A stretch of 64,000 nt of DNA from Acestrorhynchus altus (GCA_034509495.1 CM067503.1:26321268-26385267), one strand, 5' to 3'; positions 23,316 to 34,880 are shown, counted from the stretch's first letter. Notes: generated by a model from the sequence alone, not told the origin. Made by a program: numbers and translations.

Positions 23316-23319
23316 TTAA

Positions 23320-24850
23320 CCTCAATGCTCTGTAAACATAAAGAAGCAAACTCTGTGTACCAAACATGCTTTGGCTGACCAACTACACAGGGTTTTGAGA
23401 CTCTCTGAGTGAGTGTATTTTTTTTTTAAATAGTGTCTATAAGTCAAGGCATTTAAAGCTGAACTGCCCTGAGCAATTCATCTCTCTGGCTTTATCAGTG
23501 TTTTGGGAGAGATAGAGGAAACAGAGTGTTTAAAAAATCCAGATGTTAAGAGTGCAGGGGATTGTCATCAATAGGTAAATAGTGGCTCTGTTTCAGTTCC
23601 TCCTGCAGTCTCTCTGGATCCAGTTTACTGCCCAATGCCTGCCAACCGGCCACTCTGATTGGCCTGGAAAAAGCGACGACCAGGCCTGTGCTAAAATGGA
23701 GAAACAGTTTCCTCCTGTCCCTCTGTACACTTTCCCTTTCTCTGTCTTAGATACAGAACTGCATACTTTGCATGTGTATATCTGCAATTGTCATTACTCT
23801 ACTGTTATCCTGGGATATTCATGTTTCAGCACCAGATCACCAGCATGTGTCCAGATGAGATTTGAGTTATTGGGAATGTGATAAGGTCATGGTGGAGAGC
23901 TGAACACAGAAAAATGTAAATATTAATCCTTCTGCATTAATGGTTTCGTCAGTGAAACGAGAAGGGAACAACAGCAGAGTAAATATTTGTGAATTTTGCC
24001 AATGAAGATGACTCCTGATAAGTCTTGGCTGTTGGAGCTGATAAGTTTGACATACGCAGCTCAAGGAGCTACATAAATCACTGCTAAGCTGTGCAGGTGT
24101 CGACACATCAGCGAAGCTGCACGCTTATGCCTAAAAAAACTGCTGAAGAAAATAACTTTTATTTATGAAGTTGCTTTTCCAAACACAGCAGAGAGGCCAC
24201 AGCTGAGTTTGCCTAAAATATCCCACTTTCTGGAGCAGCACATTCTGGCTTGCAAACAGCAGACCTGCTCATGGGAAACTGAGATGACATTTGATGGAAA
24301 TCATTTGAAAGTGTTTCTGTCATCAAAAGGCTTGCTTTCCTTTTTCTGAAAAGCTTCCTGTGGTCCACTTCCAGCTTATTCAAATCAAGGTCCTGCAAGC
24401 ATGGTTTATCTTTCTGTATACTTTATAGCAGCTGAGAAATTTCTGTGGACGTCTGTGGTTTTGTAACAACAGAGGCTGGAGGCCGTACTCTGTTAAATGT
24501 AGGGATCTTTCACTGGTGATGAGCTGCCAGCACTAGGACTGTTCCAGGGATTTTTGATTACTCTTAACCATAAATAATTAAATAATTAATAAAAGGTTTC
24601 AAAAATCTTTAAAAAATGTTTAAAACTGTTATAGGGAGTATTGATTATTGAGTTGATTTTTGTTGAATTAATTCATTTTCTTGAAGATGTACATCAAGCA
24701 TTTTCTGTAACTGGACATTCAGATTTCTCTTGACCTTAGAACAAGCCAGGTGTAAACACTGAAATAGAATTAGTAATCAGATTACTTCATGATCAGATTC
24801 ACATTGATGTTTGAGTAGTTCAATTGAAATCACAATGATCAGACATACAG
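23320..24850. other. Intergenic, no recognised feature
   Basis: No gene, RNA or repeat that I can name. The opposed frames at 23582-23881 and 23593-23787 share the same DNA and have no motif. Confidence 0.45.
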
Positions 24851-24861
24851 TAAGCAGTAAT

Positions 24862-24965
24862 CAGAGGTGTCCGAATCCATACTTAAGTAAAAGTAGAAAT
24901 ACTATAGTTTAAAAATACTTCAGTTAAAATACAAAAGCATTGTTACAGTAAAAAAGTAAACTTAT
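24862..24965. mobile_element. Fragment of AAGTAAAAGTA-type MITE
   Basis: The segment GTGTCCGAATCCATACTTAA then GTAAAAGTAGAAATAC resembles one end of a hAT-like MITE group common in fish, recognised by ACTTAAGTAAAAGTAC words. Similar fragments are at 38570-38745 and 58770-58905. Confidence 0.45.
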
Positions 24966-25021
24966 TTGTACCAGACGACTCTGAGGAATGTGCAACATAT
25001 ATTATTTCCTAAGGTTTAAAG

Positions 25022-25195
25022 TACTGTATGTTAACAATTAAGCTGCTACTTTTTTTCCACGCTTTAAACCGTGTGGCTTGTAATGAGGTGCAGCTTTTTC
25101 TTCTTATATATGTTATTTTCCAGGTTTTTTTTTTTTTACTTTGCGGGTGCGGCTTATATTCCTGTGCGGCTTATAGTCCGGAAAATACGGTAAAA
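25022..25195. mobile_element. MITE with CGGACTATAAGCCGC-type end
   Basis: The right end reads GTGCGGCTTATAGTCCGGAA then AATACGG, preceded by GTGCGGCTTATATTCCTGTG. This terminus is very frequent in fish genomes. The left end (GTACTGTATGTTAACAATTA then AGCTGCTACTTTTTTTCC) looks like a decayed inverted copy. There is no coding sequence. Confidence 0.6.
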
Positions 25196-25199
25196 AAAA

Positions 25200-26405
25200 G
25201 TAAGGAGTAAGATTGAGTTTATAAGGCTTGGTTTCCACCCAAGCAGTCCGGTATTCAGGATGTGTGTGCAGGTGTCCAGAATAGAATGTATTTAGTCTAA
25301 AACATATTTAAACAATTAGAGCTAATGAGTGGCATTACTGTCTAAGCACTGGTCCCAACATTAGCAAAACAAGTGCAAGTGGAGGAGAGCATAATTGGTC
25401 ACATGCAGTCTGGGTGGGTAAAATGTCTCTGCCTCTCCTCCATCACTCTGTGCAATGCTGTCCAAGTGACCAAAGCTAAGCACTGTAAGCATTCTCTTCC
25501 AAGCTGACTGAGCTCTAGTGATAATGTAATTTTAGCAATTTGGTGCTTTAAGTGACCTGGAGAAGCCTTCCTGTGATATATATATACCTTAAAGACATGT
25601 TGTGGAAAATATATATAAATGCATTAACATCCACACTGATCTCTACCTTTTCTGATTTTGACATTTTCTCTGGAACACAGCCAGTATAAGATCAGTATTA
25701 CAGTATCTGATACATATAAAGGCAACAGAGTTTAGATTCAGAGCCTGTCAGCTTTAAACATCTAAAGCTATTGAAGCCTCTTTCCCAGTCTGCCTCTGTC
25801 TGTGATATAGCTATTCGATATACTGAGCACTTTAAATCCCAGATACCTGAGCAGTCCAGCAGAGCTTATATTAACAACTAATGCACTTTGATGCTTTTCC
25901 CCTAATGTGTTTGATCTTCAACTCCAGGTCTCGAGTATTTTGAAGTGTGTTTGCGTTCTTGGATATATGCCTAGGGTCTCAACAGGCGAAGAACATTATC
26001 TTTGATCTGATGAAAGGCTGTGCTTTTATCATAGTTTCAATCAACATTAGCAATTTAAGAGCAAAAGGCCTACTAGTGGATAAAATGTAAATTTGCTTTT
26101 TTAGAAAGTACAATAATATGAACAATTTAATAAGCACTCTATTTAAGGTCAAGGCTAATTTAGAGATCAACTAATTGAGGCTTATACCCTGTCAGATAGC
26201 ACTGTGCACACTTGCCACATGCTGTGTCCCATGCTATGATGTATAAAAATGGACAAATGCATGTAGCAAATCTTTGGAAGTATGAACAAATGACATGAAC
26301 AATTGCTACCTGAAACAATGGTACAGAATTTGGTCTGACCTTCTTCTCCTGGTTTTGAGTCGGAGCACAATGGAGTGGATCTGCAGTACCTTTGGTTTGT
26401 GTGAA
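25200..26405. other. Intergenic, no recognised feature
   Basis: AT-rich DNA with a short TATATA run near 25577-25620. The frames at 25979-26420 carry no motif. Confidence 0.45.
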
Positions 26406-26414
26406 ACTCAAATG

Positions 26415-26751
26415 TGTCATGCGTCTGTCTCTTGTGAGCCTTGTCTCCTGTTTGCTTCCCCCATGCTCCTTAGCACATGGTTTGTGCTTGTTTTGGTTCT
26501 GTCTCCTCCTTGTCTACCATTACCACCTGTGTCTAATTTGTAACCACGCCCCTTTGTAATCAGTAGTTTCAGGTGTGTCCAGTGTTTTGTATTTAAGACC
26601 CTTTGTTTCAGTCTGTCTTTGTCAGTCCTTTTGTTTCTGCTTTGTTACCTACCATGTTTGTAGTTAGTTAGTATTCTGGTTTTGTTTGTTTCTTCTTTAT
26701 TTATTAAAATCATCTTCCCCATTTGCTTATGCTGTCTGCTTGTCCCTGACA
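26415..26751 (+). mobile_element. Solo LTR with 5-bp target-site duplication
   Basis: This 337-bp unit begins TGTCA and ends TGACA, the inverted TG...CA ends of an LTR. It is flanked on both sides by AAATG (26410-26414 and 26752-26756), a perfect 5-bp target duplication. Inside are a TATA-like TATTTAAGACC near 26591 and T/TG-rich DNA leading to an ATTAAAA polyadenylation-like signal near 26703, in the usual promoter to poly(A) order, so I orient it +. No internal gag or pol DNA is adjacent, so it is a solo LTR left by recombination. A 5-bp duplication fits Ty3/gypsy or related elements. The first 130 bp are partly open as translated sequence, which means nothing here. Confidence 0.85.
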
Positions 26752-26759
26752 AAATGGAG

Positions 26760-27365
26760 CTGACCTGGCAATGATGGAAATCACATAAACCATTTACAGA
26801 TTACTAATAGGCAGACCATGGGTCAGGTCTGGTACAGGTTTAGCATCCCAGGATATTCACAGACCAAGCACGTGTTGTACATTTCACCGGTGATGCTACA
26901 GCCAATTATATCTGTGGCTTATGATGAGTGCTGCAATTTAAGTGAATGACATACATGGCAGGGCTCCAGACCACACCACCCCAGGGTGCACATGGTATGA
27001 AACAAAAGCTCTTTAGGGATGTTTGTTGTTTGTGGTAAAACCAGAGATATTGTAAATGAGAAGACCAATCACTGGTTGAAATATGAATCAGAGCCTCACA
27101 ATGCTCCACTTAGTGACTGTTTATGCATTAATTCCCACCCTTCAGTTTGCTGGATATGCCGAAGAGGAGGAGGGAGGAAGATGTTTTGCCTCTAGTCAGG
27201 AAAAAGCAGTAATATGAAGGAGGGACTGTTTACTCTCTTTGCACAATGTTCAAAATTCAGAATAATAACACTGAGAATACTCATAAACACATATAATCAA
27301 AAAATATTAAAAGGCCGCCTAGGTTTAATTTTATTTGGACCACTGTCAAGTTTTTGTTATTGTTA
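26760..27365. other. Intergenic, no recognised feature
   Basis: Nothing recognised. The frame at 26906-27109 has no motif. Confidence 0.45.
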
Positions 27366-27368
27366 AAT

Positions 27369-27585
27369 ATCAATCAAATCAATCATCAAATCAAAGTTTA
27401 TTTGTATAGTATTGCTTTGTGGTGTTATCACAGAGCAGCTTTACAGAAATCACATTTGAAACTCATGAAACAAAGTTAACACATACACCTGGTGCTAGGC
27501 AAAGGGCAACAGTGGCAAAGAATAACTCCCTCAGAGTTGGAGGAAGAAACTTTGGGAGGAAACAGGCTCACAAGGGGGAGGTAAA
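27369..27585 (-). mobile_element. LINE/SINE 3' tail, minus orientation
   Basis: It shows TCAATCATCAAATCAAAGTT, TATTTGTATAG, then CACAGAGCAGCTTTACAGAA, then AACTCCCTCAGAGTTGGAGG and AAGAAACTTTGGGAGGAAAC. These are the same ordered blocks as the LINE tail at 17047-17220. No reverse transcriptase remains. Confidence 0.7.
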
Positions 27586-27826
27586 AGCAGTAATGTGAAG
27601 CTTCAACTTGAGATGTTATTAATTATTAATAATTATTAATTATATTAATTATTTGTTTTTTAAAGCTTCTGTCTAATTTTTTTAATTTGACTGAAACGTG
27701 AAAAGAACATTTTTTTAGATTTAATTTTGAAGTTCTTGAAATAAACTGAATTGTAAATGTACTTGTAATCTGATTGACATTCAACTGTTGACATATATCA
27801 TAAAATGCTGATATATACTAAATACA

Positions 27827-27874
<48 letters not shown>

Positions 27875-28640
27875 TGATATTTCACTAAATTGTAATGTTA
27901 TGAGCATTTAATACGCTAAAAAACCCGACCACCTTTTCCTAAGTGGACTGCATTGAATTCTAATTACATACCCCTGGTTTATGACCTCTCAATGGATACA
28001 GTTTTGAACAGGCTCTTTTTAAAAAATGAAATATATTCTGACACTGCATGTTTGGGTAACTTCTTAACTGTTTTTATTGTTGATTAATGTTGGCAATCGT
28101 TCATTTATTGATCTTCTTAGCTGCTTATTCCAGGTCAGGGTAAAGGTGTCTGTGAAGCCTACTAGAAAAAGCAAGCAGGTCCATTGCACCATACCACAAA
28201 CACATCTATTCATTTTCGGGCAATTTAGCATGGCCAATTCTCACAGCCCAATGCCAACGCTGAATTCTTTTTTGCACCACCAGGCGGCCATGCTGGGGGT
28301 AAAAAGGCTGTGTTTCAGTAGTCTCAGAAGCATGATTATAAATATAATTGGATGACAAGTGGTGAGCTGTTTCTCCAGTCTCCTAAGAACGGAAGTGACT
28401 GCTTCAAGCATATGATTAAAAAGAGCAACAAAGGGTTCTGATGTAAGATGCATAGCGTTGTTGCTTGGAATAGCGATTAAAATGGCTTTGGTTGATACAA
28501 TTTCTAATAGAAAATAAAGTGAATGTTAAGTACCAAAAGCAACAAACAAGACCTACTCAAAACAGATAATAACAGACTAAAATAAGCCAATAAGTCACAT
28601 TCCTACACATAAATCACATTTCTGTGATTCAGTGCTGTGA
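27586..28640. other. Intergenic with an (AT)n tract
   Basis: AT-rich DNA including a TTAATTATTAATAATTATTA run near 27618-27650 and a long (AT)n at 27829-27871. No gene. Confidence 0.5.
27829..27871 (+). repeat. (AT)n microsatellite
   Basis: About 21 AT units, self-complementary and so potentially cruciform-forming. Confidence 0.9.
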
Positions 28641-28649
28641 ACGTCACTG

Positions 28650-28982
28650 ACTCTTAGAACCCGGGAACAAGACCAGACAGGCTCACAAGAGGTGAACCAT
28701 CCTCCTCTGGTCAAACTACTTATACGTAGTTAAGGGAAACTGGAAACCACACGTCTGCTGTGATACTCAGGTTTACTGAAGCAATGATAGTTTGATGGTG
28801 GACATAGTAACAATAGGAGGTTAATAGGGTCTGTGTAAATTTTGACATGTGGGCAACTGGTCCAGGGCAGGGTGTGAGTCTAGTCCAGGTCCAGTAGCCA
28901 GAAGGTCGGTAGCTAATGTGAAGTGGTAACTTGGGGTCCTTCTCAGATGGGGCAGGGGTACTACTTGCCAAACTAATCATTA
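28650..28982 (-). mobile_element. Dispersed repeat linked to LINE tails (copy 1)
   Basis: The left part (GGCTCACAAGAGGTGAACCA then TCCTCCTCTGGTC) matches the CATCCTCCTCTGGTCGACAC block of the LINE tail at 17235. The part from CAAACTACTTATACGTAGTT to TAGGGTCTGTGTAAATTTTG aligns with 40541-40675, allowing small gaps. It is non-coding. I infer a LINE 3' UTR or SINE body. Confidence 0.6.
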
Positions 28983-28984
28983 AA

Positions 28985-30475
28985 AAATAATTGAAACATC
29001 TTGCATTTTCAGCTCCAAAACACTCAGATGAGGATGGATCATCAACAATAATGACACGGACTTAAATTCTCTTAATATTTAAGCATCATAAATGAAAAAC
29101 AAATTGAGTGCCCTAGGATCTCCTTAGAAAATAACAATATCTGGCATGTGATTATTCTCTGAGTAAATACTTTTCTGTTTTAAGAATTAGAAATTAGAAT
29201 TAAATTAGAATAAAAAAGTGATTTAATTTGAATTAAAAGTACATCAAACTACAAAAACATCCCAGAAATGGACTTCTAACGGTTAACTAGCACACAGATT
29301 GAACAATATTGGTCCCTCATTGTTAACACCAAGGGAAAAGGTCAGCCCCATTCTAAAAATTTAGTTGGATAAAAGAACATTTGGTGAAAATGTAATTTGC
29401 AGCCTTCCATTGTTGCATTTGTGCTTTACATGTTATTTCTTTTCCATCACATTTTTTCCAGATTGTGGCCTAAACTCTAGCTATCAATGTGCCAAACTGC
29501 CGATCAAGAGCCTCTACGAATTAGGTTAAAATTCTTCTCTTAAAACTTCAGACAATGTGAATATTGGTGGCGATTACTGATTAAGCCTTCAGTCCAAACA
29601 TAAGCTTTGAGTAGTTGTTAGCTGCAGAGCTCCACTGACAAACTAAACAACTAAAGACACCACATCAGCTGATCACCTGCATGTGCAGTACAAGAACAGT
29701 GTTATTATGTAAATGCATTAATACATGTCTGTTCCTCAGTTGTAAAGTGATGAATGGACTCTTTAACAGAGCCAGTTGTGCACCTACAGTTGAGTGGTCT
29801 TTAGCACTACACCACTACACTCGAGGAGGTCCAAATCCCACTATGTAATGTTTCTTTCATTCTCTGACTTGGACGGCATTCGTACGCTTTTCCAGTAATG
29901 AGGAGTAGAATTGTTGGAATCTGTGACTAATGTTGGCATGAGGGAAAAGTGGACAAACACACTGTTGGACACCTGTCTTCTCCGTCATGCTCTCGGAATT
30001 ACATGGGGATGATCTGGAAAACATCAGTGCTGCTGTGCTGCAGAGGTTCTGTCTCTCATTCTCTCATGCATGTCTTAACACTGTTTTTACTGATAGGCAA
30101 GATTAATGGGGTGTTGATTATGCTTGTACCTCTAACTCATGCATTTACAATAACAGGGAGATTGATGTATGTGTATATGATGAGTGTGTGTGCATGACTG
30201 AGGTTGTTGGTATGTCAGATTTATATATGTATAAATGTGTATTTTATTAATTAAATAAATAGTGTGAATTAGTATAATGTGGGACTTTTTTTTTTTTGCA
30301 TTTCAGTTTCTCCTCAGGTGGTATATCCGTACTCTAAGTGCCATGGTGTCTCAGACAATCTGAATTTCCTAATGTGGGACAGGTCTGTTTGAATATGGGA
30401 AAAAGCAATGTTAAATTGTAATACACATTGCAGGTCAGTAACACAAAGCTAATATGAGGGTTATTTACTGAATTT
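28985..30475. other. Intergenic, possible tRNA-like SINE head near 29790
   Basis: No gene. Around 29788-29855 the order TACAGTTGAGTGGTC ... GGAGGTCCAAATCCC, about 35 bases apart, resembles the A and B boxes of a decayed tRNA-derived SINE. No other feature is supported. Confidence 0.35.
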
Positions 30476-30479
30476 TTCA

Positions 30480-30825
30480 CAGGCACAGTTCTATATAGAA
30501 CTATGGACTCAAAGAACCCTTGCATGAATAAAAGATTCCTTATCTAGAGTGTTCTTCAGATTGATGAAGAATGAAATTGTAGAAGGTTCTAACACAACCT
30601 TTTATAAAGGGTTCTATATGGGAACCAAATATCGGTACCATCATTTCAAAAACTTGTAGTAATAGTAGGATCCTTTTGCCATATAAAATCCTTGTCCAAA
30701 AGTTTATATATAGAACCCTCTTCAGCACACTCTCCAGCAACCTGAAGAACACTTTATTCTTTATTTGTTTCTTTGTGAATTCATGGCTTTATATAGAACC
30801 ATTTTCTGTACTGAAAAAATAGATT
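30480..30825. mobile_element. MITE with TTCTATATAGAACC-type palindromic ends
   Basis: The unit starts with CAGTTCTATATAGAACTATG then AAAGAACCCTTGC, and ends with GGCTTTATATAGAACCATTT. Internal words AAGGTTCT, GGGTTCTATATGGGAACC and GAACACTTTATTC recur in both orientations. This is a common fish MITE style. It has no coding capacity despite the frame at 30540-30752. Confidence 0.6.
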
Positions 30826-30829
30826 AAGG

Positions 30830-31724
30830 AGCCTCATTTTAAGTGTGTTGCCTAAATGTGTAATACCTTTGTCAGGATTTTAACACTTGAATGGACCAGT
30901 AGATAATGTTTTTACACTGACTTCCATTAAAAGTTAATAAAGTTTTATCTTCTGATTTGCTGATTTTTACAGATTTGTTTTAAAGATTTATTGGAAACAC
31001 CTTTATGTTCCATTAGAAGGCTAACAATAAATAATTTTGAGAAGTTACACAATCCATAACCCTCCACATGTTTCTGCCAGACTGAAGTACCTTTAGAACT
31101 AGGAAAATCATATTTCCCTGAAACAAAACAAGGTATATTTATATCAAATTTACACAAAACACTTCATGATAAAATGTTTGTTTAATTTAAAAGAAATGCA
31201 GACTGTTAACATTCATTTTGATTAAACATTATTCTATTGACCTGGTTGCTCTTCAGAAGGGCTGTTATTATTTTAAAAATTGCACTACCCTAATATGTTT
31301 CAGTAGTCTTGTGATTTTCTGTTATGCACATTCAAAGCTTGTGTTCACCTCAAGTTTAAATTGCTTTCATTTATTTGAGGAATACCTACAATACTTACTT
31401 ACTAAATAGCTTAGGAGTCCCATGTCTAATTCCAGTTGAAATAAATACTAAGAAAAGTCATTCTATGAAATGAGTGCCATTTGCATGCTCTTGCATTAAG
31501 CACAACAAATGTGATTCCAAAGTGTTTGCATGTCCATATTTTTCAACGTGATATTTGCATCTGAATAAATATATTTTATGTCCCTGTTTACATAATATCT
31601 ATTGAAATGACATAATTTGAGCATTTGGAGTAACCTGGACAAAAGCAATTACATTCATTATTTGTTGTTTTTAAAGTTAAACAGAGTCCAGCATACATAG
31701 TGAAAATTATATGAAAATATATAT

Positions 31725-31730
<6 letters not shown>
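30830..31730. other. Intergenic, no recognised feature
   Basis: AT-rich DNA. The frames at 30945-31157 and 31218-31409 carry no motif. Confidence 0.45.

Positions 31731-31733
<3 letters not shown>

Positions 31734-31761
<28 letters not shown>
31734..31761 (+). repeat. (AT)n microsatellite
   Basis: About 14 AT units beside the left inverted repeat at 31780. Confidence 0.85.
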
Positions 31762-31762
<1 letters not shown>

Positions 31763-31779
31763 TACTTTGTAATTATTTT

Positions 31780-31935
31780 TAATTACAGACTGTAGTCTGT
31801 AATCTGTTTCTGCATATTTTGTTGTCCTCCTTTCACCCTATTCTTCAATGGTCAGACCCCACAGGACCACCACAGAGCAGGTATTATGTGGGTGGTGGGT
31901 CATTCTCAGAACTGCAGTGACACTTACAAGGTGGA
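31780..31935 (+). mobile_element. Left arm of a long inverted repeat (MITE arm)
   Basis: From ATTACAGACTGTAGTCTGTA through TCAATGGTCAGACCCCACAG, GACCACCACAGAGCAGGTAT to GGTCATTCTCAGAACTGCAG this matches the reverse complement of 33440-33600. The arm belongs to a long-TIR non-autonomous transposon type that I recall from many fish. It is non-coding. Confidence 0.75.
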
Positions 31936-33000
31936 AGCTTGTTTTTTGTGTCAAAACAAGCTAAACCTGAACCACAGATATAGACTATAACATCGCAAAA
32001 AAAGAGAAATGTAGGGTTTCAAAAGTATGGAGGCACAATTTTTAAGATAAAAACAAGTCTACTACATAAAATCCCTCCTTTCATAAATTAACCTGAGCAC
32101 AACATTGCACCTGAAAGATCTGTTCTGAAATTTATTTAGGCCTAGGTTTGTGTAAGTGTAGATAACATATCACAACAGTTAAATGTTAAACAGTCTAAAT
32201 GCCAAGAAGCTGCCTTTCTCTATAGTTGGGATCTGTTCACACTCATCCCTCAATTCCTCATCTGAAAACACCCTCCCTCGCTCACACTGTTCTTTCAATG
32301 ACAGCCTATCTATTATCTCCCACTGCACATATCTGCTCCATCTATCTGCCCAAGTGTCTCTCTACTTCACTCACACTTGCAACTTCTACTCTACTTCAAT
32401 TTCAGAGTGTGCATCTCTCAATCTTCAGTCTGCTGTCTGCCTCCCTTTAACTCCAGTGTAACTCCAGTATTTACACAGATAACCTGGAGATGCTGCCGCA
32501 TTCCACATCACGTCTACTACTCATCTCAATCTCATGTTACACCACCCTTATCCTATCCTCTACATTCACAGTTACCCAGTTCAACAACCATGTCATGTCC
32601 ATTAGAGTAAGCATGAGCAAGAGAAAGTGTACTGCAGTCTTATAAAGGGTTTTTATTAAGGCTGAAGACATAGATTCCAGGATTTTAATGATAGTAGACA
32701 AATTTAAGTTTAAATATTTTTTTTTAACTCTGTCCTCACAATCCAGATGTAGTCAACAAGACAAGAACAATCTGAATTTGATAAAATCTCATTGACAAAA
32801 AAAGCAAAGACAAACCAAGGCTATCAACCCATCATGCAGTTGTGTCTCAGGCAGATATGTACATAATTACGTACAGGTGTGGACACTGGGTCTTGGAGCA
32901 GTAAAAATATGAATTATTTCTCTTACTGACGAACAAAAAAGCTGATAGAGGCAACTTTTGGGTAGTGTACCTCTTGGTGGGAGATTGCTGACAGCTAGAC
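31936..33000. other. DNA between inverted-repeat arms, no recognised gene
   Basis: The frames at 32183-32610 overlap one another and show serine- and threonine-rich random translation. No motif. Confidence 0.4.
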
Positions 33001-33014
33001 ATGCCTCTATGATA

Positions 33015-33130
33015 CACTCGAAGACACTTTGCCCAGCTGACAGACTTTGAGAGGGGGTGAATTATTGGATGAAGAGAAGCAGGATGGTCATTTCAGGAAA
33101 TTGCTCACCAACTAGATCTGATGATTGGCT
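33015..33130 (+). pseudogene. Transposase N-terminal fragment, Tc1/IS630-like
   Basis: Frame beginning at CGAAGACACTTTGCC reads RRHFAQLTDFERG, stop, IIG, stop, REAGWSFQEIAHQL. Tc1-like transposases have an N-terminal helix-turn-helix of this form (FERGRIIGLREAGWS-type). Both stops are TGA; the first is at the Arg position and is explained by CGA to TGA decay at a CpG. No catalytic domain follows. Confidence 0.65.
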
Positions 33131-33427
33131 TTATATAAAGCCCCTATAGGTAAGCACTTAGTCCACAGCAAGGATGCCAGCTTCAGCAGCCTACAAATGT
33201 TCAAGATCTACAAACCCAGCTTCAACATCTCTAAGCATATGGAACCTGTATGCCTCCATGCCCAAATGCATTTCTTCTGTACCTGAGGCTAGAGGCGGCC
33301 CAACAGGATACTAGAGCATCCTTTCTCACTTTCAAGCAGTTTACCCACCAAACTGCATTTATGCAAAACAACCACGAACATTATGACCTCCCTTTTGTTT
33401 CTTGTTAATTTCATTGTTTTTATCAGC

Positions 33428-33648
33428 TTCACCTCACCACCACCTTATCACATTGCGAAAATACTGCAGTGCTGGAGAATGACCCACTACTCCAAATAAT
33501 CCCTGATCTGTGGTAGTCCCAGGGGTCCTGAACATTTAAGAACAGGGAGAAAGATGGCTAACAAGGGCTGCATAGAAACAATGGACAGCAGTCTAATTAG
33601 AAAGACAAAGTGCTCCTGTGTGGTCAATGAAGCTGATAAAAATGACAA
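33428..33648 (-). mobile_element. Right arm of the long inverted repeat (MITE arm)
   Basis: From CTGCAGTGCTGGAGAATGAC through GATCTGTGGTAGTCCC, GAACATTTAAGAACAGGGAG to AAGTGCTCCTGTGTGGTCAA and GCTGATAAAAATGACAA. It is the inverted counterpart of 31780-31935 and extends further outward. It stops abruptly where the Tc1-like remnant begins. Confidence 0.75.
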
Positions 33649-34391
33649 CTGTGGGTCGGACAAAATTGTTGGCACCCTTGGAAAAATAATTAGACATCAC
33701 TTCCTTCTACACCTCTCAACTGTGAATTGTGCACACTGCCCAGGTCTCTCTTCATATTTAAGGAGTGCCTGCTGCCAACTGTAATTTTAAGATCTCACAC
33801 AGGTAAACTAACGATTTAGATCCAGACTCATTAAGCTGGCCACAGAACTTTCTGGCAGCACTTTGTTTCCATCCATTTCTGCGGTTTTGAAGTGTGTTTG
33901 GGCTCAGTGTCCTGCTGGAAGATCCATGACATAGGATACAAACCCAACTTTCTGACACTAGGCCCTACATCGTGAGTCAAAATCCTTTGGTAATCTTCAG
34001 ATTTCATGATTCCTAGCACACAGTAAAGTGCCAGAGGCAGCAAAACAACCCCAAAACATAATTGAACCTCTTGACTGTAGGTACTGCATTTTTTTCTTTG
34101 AAGGACTCCATTTTCGGTAAGCAGTTGAATTATGTGCTTTACCAAAAGGCTATTGCTGTCCACAAGATTCTTTCCCAGAAGGATTTTTCCCAGAAGGATG
34201 CAAACTGGTGTACATTTTGGCAAAGTGCAGTCTAGATTTTATGTCACGTCAATAATTTTATCTGGCCCAATTCTGTGTGAAATTATAATGTTTTTCCTCT
34301 GCTTTTTTATAATTGCAATATTTTTCTGGGAGAAATCATGCATTTTCTGGAAAGGATCCAAGGGTGCCAACACTTTTGTCCATGACTGTAT
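33649..34391 (-). mobile_element. Tc1-like element, internally deleted, minus orientation
   Basis: Its termini are inverted: on the left GGACAAAATTGTTGGCACCC then TTGGA, and on the right, opposite strand, TACAGTCATGGACAAAAGTG then TTGGCACCCTTGGATCC. The minus strand of 33831-34223 encodes a piece of transposase with ALYCVLGIMKSEDYQRIL and SWIFQQDTEPKHTSK. The latter contains the second catalytic Asp of Tc1 transposases (usually QQDNDPKHTSK). The N-terminal half and the first catalytic Asp are missing, and the downstream part is shifted. It is inactive and about 0.74 kb instead of about 1.6 kb. Confidence 0.85.
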
Positions 34392-34394
34392 GTG

Positions 34395-34880
34395 AAATTA
34401 ATATGAAATTGGCTATTCCAACAGTGGGACATACACTAGAAGACATATCCACATTTATTAAAATATATAGCAATATGAATATTTAAAATGTATGTTCTAT
34501 ATAAAAAATTGTTACTATTACTCTCAAAAGTTCAAGTCAAAAGATCCAGTGCAGAAGCTTAATGTTCTAATTAAACATAGCTTAAATGTTTCTTGTGTTA
34601 AGTCAATCGTCAACTATCTGTGAATGGGAATTGCAGCACCATGTGGTAAAGCTAAGTAGGCTGTTAAATATATATGAAATAAGAGTCCTGTATAGCTTCA
34701 CATACATTCATATTCAACATGTTGATCTATAAGATGAACCATAATTCACAACTGGCTGATAATTTAAGGGTCTCTGTCTCACTGACTAAAGGATAAGGGG
34801 AGATAAGTTGGCTGTGGACACACGTATTTCTGCTGTCTGTATCAAGACAGGCTAAAACCAATAAAAGAATGTCAGTGAAT
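34395..34880. other. Intergenic, no recognised feature
   Basis: AT-rich, nothing recognised. Confidence 0.45.

Noticed and set aside
27565..28690. 1.1-kb insertion flanked by a CAGGCTCACAAG duplication inside one LINE tail
   Set aside because: The right-hand side also repeats the DNA upstream of that word, so two independent copies of the tail explain it better than a target duplication.
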